Shown one piece after another: positions 60,014 to 64,000 of a DNA stretch of 64,000 nucleotides. Origin of the DNA: Clostridium_AD estertheticum_D (GTDB taxonomy: Bacteria > Bacillota > Clostridia > Clostridiales > Clostridiaceae). The notes under the pieces are model-generated. The model searched no databases and had not been told where the DNA came from. It saw only the letters and a program-made list of their open reading frames with translations. The position numbers and the translations under genes are program-made. Positions within the stretch are counted from its first letter, which is position 1. Every line of letters begins with the position of its first letter. The stretch covers positions 151,460-215,459 of the forward strand of contig NZ_JAHLDM010000005.1 of the NCBI RefSeq assembly GCF_018861295.1, read 5' to 3'.

Positions 60014-61942
60014 TTATTCTTCTTCGGAGACTGTCAATTCCCATGCTGCGTAAAGTTCTTCAAGTTCTTTTTTCACACTTAAAAGTTGAGTGTTTGTTTC
60101 AACACTTCTACTTGGACTTGAATAAACCTCTTCAAGGCAAAGATCATTGTTTAATTTCTCTAATTCTTTTTCTAATGATGCAATTTTATCTTCTAGTTCT
60201 TTAAAATCTAGTTTCTTTTGTTTCTCAAGTTTATCTTCTTCACGCTTCTTTTTTTTATCAAAATTAATTTGAGTTTTTGACATTCCTTCTTGCTCTTCTT
60301 CTAACTTAAATCTTAGAGGATTTTTCTTTTTTTCTATATAATAACTATAATTTCCTAAATACTCTTTGAGCCCATCTTGATTTAATTCGAGTATTCTAGT
60401 AATTACCTTGTTTAAGAAATATCTATCATGGGATATTACGACAACGGTGCCGTCATATCCGAGTATTGAATCTTCTAAGGCCTCACGTGACATAATATCT
60501 AAGTGGTTTGTTGGTTCATCTAGCAATAAGAAGTTAGCCTTAGATAACATGATTTTTAGAAGATTAATCCTACATCGTTCTCCACCGCTTAAAGTGGATA
60601 TAATCTTGAATACATCTTCTCCTATGAATAGAAATGCAGCCAGGGCAGTACGAACCTCTGTGGTAGTAAGTTTTGGGAATTCATCCCAAACTTCATCTAT
60701 TATAGTTTTTTCTGGATTTAAATTTGATTGTTCTTGGTCATAATATCCAACGAAAATATTTTTACCCAATATTTTTATGCCTGTATCACTTGGAATCTGA
60801 TCCATTATAATTTTAAAAAGGGTGGTTTTACCTCTTCCATTTTCACCAATAAGAGCAAATTTTTCTGACCTTTTTATGTCTAAATTTAGATTCTCAAACA
60901 AAAGGTTATCTCCAAATCGTTTTGATAGGTTCTCTATATGAAGAACATCATTTCCGCTTTTAATTTCTGTTTCAAATTTCATTTTAGTGTCGCGCGGATC
61001 TCGATCTGGAGAGTGAATTCGTTCAACTTTGTCCAGGGATTTTTGTCTGCTATCTGCGGCTCTTACACTTTTTTCTCTATTAAAGGATCTGTATTTAGTT
61101 ATAATATCCTCTTGTCTTTTTATTTCTGACTGTTGCACATGGTATGCTTTTAATTGAATTTCAAAATTTATTTTTTTTAATTCAATAAAACTTGTGTAAC
61201 TTCCATTATAACAATCTACATGTCCATTAATAAGTTCAAAAGTTTTATTGGTAATAGTATCTAAAAAGAATCTATCATGAGAAATAATAAACATAGTTCC
61301 TTTATAAGATTTAAGATAGTCTTCGAGCCACTCTATAGCATCTAAGTCTAAGTGGTTAGTGGGCTCATCGAGTAGCAGTATATCAGGGTTCTTAAGTAAT
61401 AATTTGCAAAGCGCAACTCTGGTTTTTTGACCTCCACTTAATATGTTTATTGGTTTATCATAATCATCTTCTAAAAAGCCAAGGCCTTTAAGAACCCTAC
61501 TTATCTTAGCTTTGTAGGTGTAGCCGCCTCTGTTATTGTAAAGCTCAGAAGTTAATGTATATTCTTTAATTATTTTATTTTGATAGTCTTCTTTGTTAGC
61601 GTCATAAGGTAAACTCATTTTTATTTCCAGAGCTTTAAGATTTTTTTCTAAATTTAATAAATTGTCGAATACTAAAAGTGTTTCTTCATATATGGTATTA
61701 GTTATATCTAATGATAAATTTTGGGATAAATAACCTAGCTTTTTGTTTTTATCTATAAATAATTCACCAGCATCATGTTCCAATTGTGAAGTGAGTATTT
61801 TGAAAAGTGTAGACTTGCCAGCACCATTAGCACCAATAAAACCAATTCTTTCACCTTCATTTATACTTAAAGTTATTTTGTCTAAAATAACATCTATACC
61901 ATAACTTTTGTGAATATCTTTGCAACTTAGAACTATCATCAT
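60014..61942 (-). CDS. ABC-F type ATP-binding protein
   Basis: About 642 residues with two ATP-binding domains and no membrane segments. The first Walker A is GANGAGKSTLFK, the second GENGRGKTTLFK; the signature motifs are LSGGQKTRVALCK and LSGGERCRINLLK. A linker rich in charged residues (about 240-320) joins them, and a C-terminal coiled coil (KKKKREEDKLEKQKKLDFKE) ends the protein, like the Uup/YdiF class. ABC-F proteins act on ribosomes in translation or drug protection; nothing here tells which. ATG 61942 follows GGGAAGG. Confidence 0.9.
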   Translation of the reverse strand: MMIVLSCKDIHKSYGIDVILDKITLSINEGERIGFIGANGAGKSTLFKILTSQLEHDAGELFIDKNKKLGYLSQNLSLDITNTIYEETLLVFDNLLNLEKNLKALEIKMSLPYDANKEDYQNKIIKEYTLTSELYNNRGGYTYKAKISRVLKGLGFLEDDYDKPINILSGGQKTRVALCKLLLKNPDILLLDEPTNHLDLDAIEWLEDYLKSYKGTMFIISHDRFFLDTITNKTFELINGHVDCYNGSYTSFIELKKINFEIQLKAYHVQQSEIKRQEDIITKYRSFNREKSVRAADSRQKSLDKVERIHSPDRDPRDTKMKFETEIKSGNDVLHIENLSKRFGDNLLFENLNLDIKRSEKFALIGENGRGKTTLFKIIMDQIPSDTGIKILGKNIFVGYYDQEQSNLNPEKTIIDEVWDEFPKLTTTEVRTALAAFLFIGEDVFKIISTLSGGERCRINLLKIMLSKANFLLLDEPTNHLDIMSREALEDSILGYDGTVVVISHDRYFLNKVITRILELNQDGLKEYLGNYSYYIEKKKNPLRFKLEEEQEGMSKTQINFDKKKKREEDKLEKQKKLDFKELEDKIASLEKELEKLNNDLCLEEVYSSPSRSVETNTQLLSVKKELEELYAAWELTVSEEE

Positions 61943-62204
61943 TTTCACCTTCCCTGTAGCGTAGTCTTAAAATTAATAAATATTAATTAAAGACCTTCAT
62001 ATATTATTGTACTATTTATATTAAAGTTATTGTAGTAAAAAGCAAATATATATAACATTAATTTTTAATAATAGTATAAAAAGGGTATAAATGGTGAATA
62101 GTGCTTAATATCTATTAAATTTGAAACAAAATGTGATATTGACCTATAATGTGTGTTAAGATTGATAGTATGAAATTTATGATATTCACAGAGGAGTGTA
62201 AGTC

Positions 62205-62840
62205 GTGGAAAGAAAAAAAAATATATCGATGGCAGTTATTCGAAGATTGCCTAAATACAATAGATATTTAAAAGAACTTTTAAGAACTGATGTAGATAGA
62301 ATATCCTCAAAAGAGTTAGGCGAGAGAATTGGCTTTACAGCATCTCAAATTAGACAAGATTTGAACTGCTTCGGTGATTTTGGACAACAGGGATACGGTT
62401 ATAATGTTAAAGAATTATTAAATGAAATTAATGGCATATTGGGATTAGCCAAAGAATATAAAATGATAATAATAGGTGCTGGTAATATTGGGCAAGCAAT
62501 TGCCAATTATACCAATTTTGAAAGGTTAGCTTTTAATTTGGCAGGTATTTTTGATGTTAATCCAAAGCTAATAGGACTTAAAATTAGAGATGTTGAAGTA
62601 AAAGACATAGATGAATTAGTAGGATTTCTTAAAACTATGCCGATAGATATAGGGGTAATCTGTGTTTCGGAAAATAGTGCTCAAACAGTTTGCGACATGA
62701 TGGTGGCAAATGGAGTTAAGGGCATATGGAATTTTGCACCTGTGGATTTAGAAGTACCTAAAGAAATAATTGTTGAAAATGTACATTTGAGTGAAAGTCT
62801 CTTAACGCTTAGCTGTTTAATGAATGATACGACATATTAA
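62205..62840 (+). CDS. rex: Redox-sensing transcriptional repressor Rex
   Basis: 211 residues. The N-terminal winged helix (RDVDRISSKELGERIGFTASQIRQDLNCFG-like, here TDVDRISSKELGERIGF and SQIRQDLNCFGDFG) recognises DNA and the C-terminal Rossmann domain (IIGAGNIGQAIANY) binds NADH or NAD+. NADH releases Rex from DNA. The start is a GTG after AGAGGAG. A near-consensus Rex operator lies 89 bases downstream of its stop, in front of crt, the arrangement expected in Clostridium. Confidence 0.96.
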   Translation: MERKKNISMAVIRRLPKYNRYLKELLRTDVDRISSKELGERIGFTASQIRQDLNCFGDFGQQGYGYNVKELLNEINGILGLAKEYKMIIIGAGNIGQAIANYTNFERLAFNLAGIFDVNPKLIGLKIRDVEVKDIDELVGFLKTMPIDIGVICVSENSAQTVCDMMVANGVKGIWNFAPVDLEVPKEIIVENVHLSESLLTLSCLMNDTTY

Positions 62841-62928
62841 TAAAAAATAATTATTTCTAGTTGATATAATTATCACAAAGATATATAATGTATTTGAGGC
62901 AAATGGCCTCATATTCATTTAGGTTTAT

Positions 62929-62946
62929 TTGTTATATTATTAACAA
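62929..62946 (+). promoter_or_regulatory. Rex operator upstream of crt
   Basis: TTGTTATATTATTAACAA matches the Rex consensus TTGTTAANNNNTTAACAA with a single difference (T for A at position 7). It sits about 40 bases before the crt start, so Rex should repress the butyrate operon when NADH is low. Confidence 0.85.
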
Positions 62947-62986
62947 ATAGTTAATGAATAGATTAATTCGTAAGGAGTGGATTGTT

Positions 62987-63766
62987 GTGGAATACAAAAA
63001 TATTGTTCTTCAAAAGGAAGATAAAGTTGCAGTACTTACAATTAGTAGACCAAAGGCTCTAAATGCATTAAACTCAGAAACATTGAAAGAGCTAGATTTA
63101 GCAATAGATGAAATTGCTAATGATGATAAGATTTACGCAGTAATTATAACTGGAGCTGGAAAAGCATTTGTTGCAGGTGCTGATATCACCGAAATGAAAG
63201 ATCTTGATGTAATGGGTGGTAGAAGATTTGGAAATTTAGGAAATAAAGTGTTTAGAAAATTAGAAACACTAGAAAAACCAGTAATCGCAGCAGTAAATGG
63301 TTTTGCTTTAGGTGGAGGATGCGAACTTTCTATGGCTTGTGATATTAGAATAGCATCTGTAAAGGCAAAATTTGGTCAACCTGAAGTAGGACTTGGAATA
63401 ACACCTGGTTTTGGAGGAACTCAAAGACTTTCTAGACTTGTAGGACTTGGAATGGCTAAAGAATTAATATACACAGCTAAGATTATTAATGCGGAAGAAG
63501 CATTAAGAATTGGACTTGTTAATAAAGTGGTTGCGCTTGAAGATCTATTAGTAGAAGCTAAAGCACTTGCAAATACAATTGCAGGACAAGCACCTATTGC
63601 TGTAAGTCTTTGTAAAGCAGCAATTAATAAGGGAATGCAATTAGACATAGACTCAGCGCTTTCATATGAATCAGAAATATTCGGAGAATGTTTCTCGACT
63701 GAGGACCAAAGTAGTGGAATGACAGCATTTATCGAGAAAACTGAAAAATGCTTTAAAAATAAGTAA
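62987..63766 (+). CDS. crt: 3-hydroxybutyryl-CoA dehydratase (crotonase)
   Basis: 259 residues. It dehydrates 3-hydroxybutyryl-CoA to crotonyl-CoA in the butyrate pathway. The oxyanion hole residues lie in FVAGADITEM and NGFALGGGCEL, and the catalytic glutamates in CELSMA and GQPEVGLG. I chose GTG 62987, since AAGGAG lies 9 bases upstream and the resulting N-terminus (MEYKNIVLQKEDK) aligns with other clostridial Crt proteins; the ATG at 62954 has no such site. A Rex operator precedes it and bcd follows. Confidence 0.96.
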   Translation: MEYKNIVLQKEDKVAVLTISRPKALNALNSETLKELDLAIDEIANDDKIYAVIITGAGKAFVAGADITEMKDLDVMGGRRFGNLGNKVFRKLETLEKPVIAAVNGFALGGGCELSMACDIRIASVKAKFGQPEVGLGITPGFGGTQRLSRLVGLGMAKELIYTAKIINAEEALRIGLVNKVVALEDLLVEAKALANTIAGQAPIAVSLCKAAINKGMQLDIDSALSYESEIFGECFSTEDQSSGMTAFIEKTEKCFKNK

Positions 63767-63830
63767 TTTAAGTATTCTGTTAAAATACAGGTAGCTTAGC
63801 TGCCTCAGAGAATAGCGAGGAGGAAGGTTC

Positions 63831-64000
63831 ATGAATTTTACATTGACAAAAGAACAAGAATTTGTAAAACAGATGGTAAGTGAATTTGCATTAAACGAAG
63901 TTAAACCTTTAGCTGCGGAAATAGATGTTACAGAAAGATTTCCTAGCGAAACTGTAGAAAAAATGGCTAGATACCATATGATGGGTATTCCAATAGCAAC
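63831..64000 (+). CDS. bcd: Butyryl-CoA dehydrogenase, N-terminal part
   Basis: The gene starts at ATG 63831 after GAGGAGG and runs off the window. The 56 visible residues (FTLTKEQEFVKQMVSEFALN, then EVKPLAAEIDVTERFP and MMGIPIA) match the N-terminal helical domain of clostridial butyryl-CoA dehydrogenase, which reduces crotonyl-CoA with electron-transfer flavoprotein. Position after crt is the standard bcs operon order. The FAD-binding and catalytic parts are not visible. Confidence 0.93.
   Translation, partial: MNFTLTKEQEFVKQMVSEFALNEVKPLAAEIDVTERFPSETVEKMARYHMMGIPIA

Overview
The window looks like chromosome from a Clostridium sensu stricto species. It is strongly AT-rich, uses purine-rich Shine-Dalgarno sites, and carries typical clostridial loci: comFC-raiA RNA-hpf-secA-prfB, a Rex-controlled crt-bcd butyrate operon, class III fructose bisphosphatase, a clostridial-type prolyl-tRNA synthetase and an FMN riboswitch in front of ribU. 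No phage, plasmid backbone, transposase gene or CRISPR array was seen. I cannot name the species from sequence alone.

Layout. 1-6.1 kb: end of comFA, comFC, a raiA-type structured RNA, hpf, secA, and prfB with its programmed +1 frameshift. 6.1-13.8 kb: a TetR regulator, a secreted protein, proS under a very compact T-box, a membrane M28 peptidase and tex. 13.8-17.1 kb: FMN riboswitch-ribU, the tsaE-tsaB-rimI operon and two tRNA-Trp genes, interspersed with structured repeats. 17.1-26.8 kb: a short FAD oxidoreductase, T-box-cysK-cysE, queG, plsC, nth, a DUF1836 protein, pepT and an HtrA protease. 26.9-32 kb: fbp, a double-MarR regulator, and a LemA/TPM membrane pair. 32.2-39.2 kb: a six-gene complex I/group 4 hydrogenase-like operon. 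39.4-43.4 kb: glucan phosphorylase, ilvE, a 41-residue protein and a RusA-like nuclease. 43.7-50.5 kb: a sorbitol PTS operon. 50.8-64 kb: pgi, tsaD, several small membrane or unknown proteins, kamA, an M14 peptidase, an ABC-F protein, rex, crt and the start of bcd.

Main points of interest. (1) The 32.2-39.2 kb operon encodes a membrane-bound, ion-pumping, hydrogenase-like complex. Its large subunit lacks all four nickel-ligand cysteines, and its small subunit is fused to a two-cluster ferredoxin domain. This is the Ehr-type (energy-converting hydrogenase-related) architecture, whose redox reaction is unknown. (2) Two families of structured repeats occupy intergenic DNA. Family 1 has a stem with a conserved AT bulge. 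It occurs twice as a free element and a third time as the variable arm of the FMN riboswitch, with base-pair-preserving changes between copies. Family 2 is a foldback element of about 240 bp. Its two copies both lie between convergent genes and share a conserved multi-branched core whose hairpins differ in sequence but still pair. (3) A regulator made of two MarR units exactly 170 residues apart looks like a single-chain dimer.

How the genes work together. Sorbitol is imported as sorbitol 6-phosphate and oxidised to fructose 6-phosphate, which pgi, fbp and an FSA-like aldolase connect to central metabolism. Rex senses NADH/NAD+ and has a near-consensus site in front of crt-bcd. T-boxes tie proS and cysK-cysE to charged tRNA supply. 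TsaB, TsaE and TsaD act together in tRNA t6A synthesis although tsaD is unlinked.
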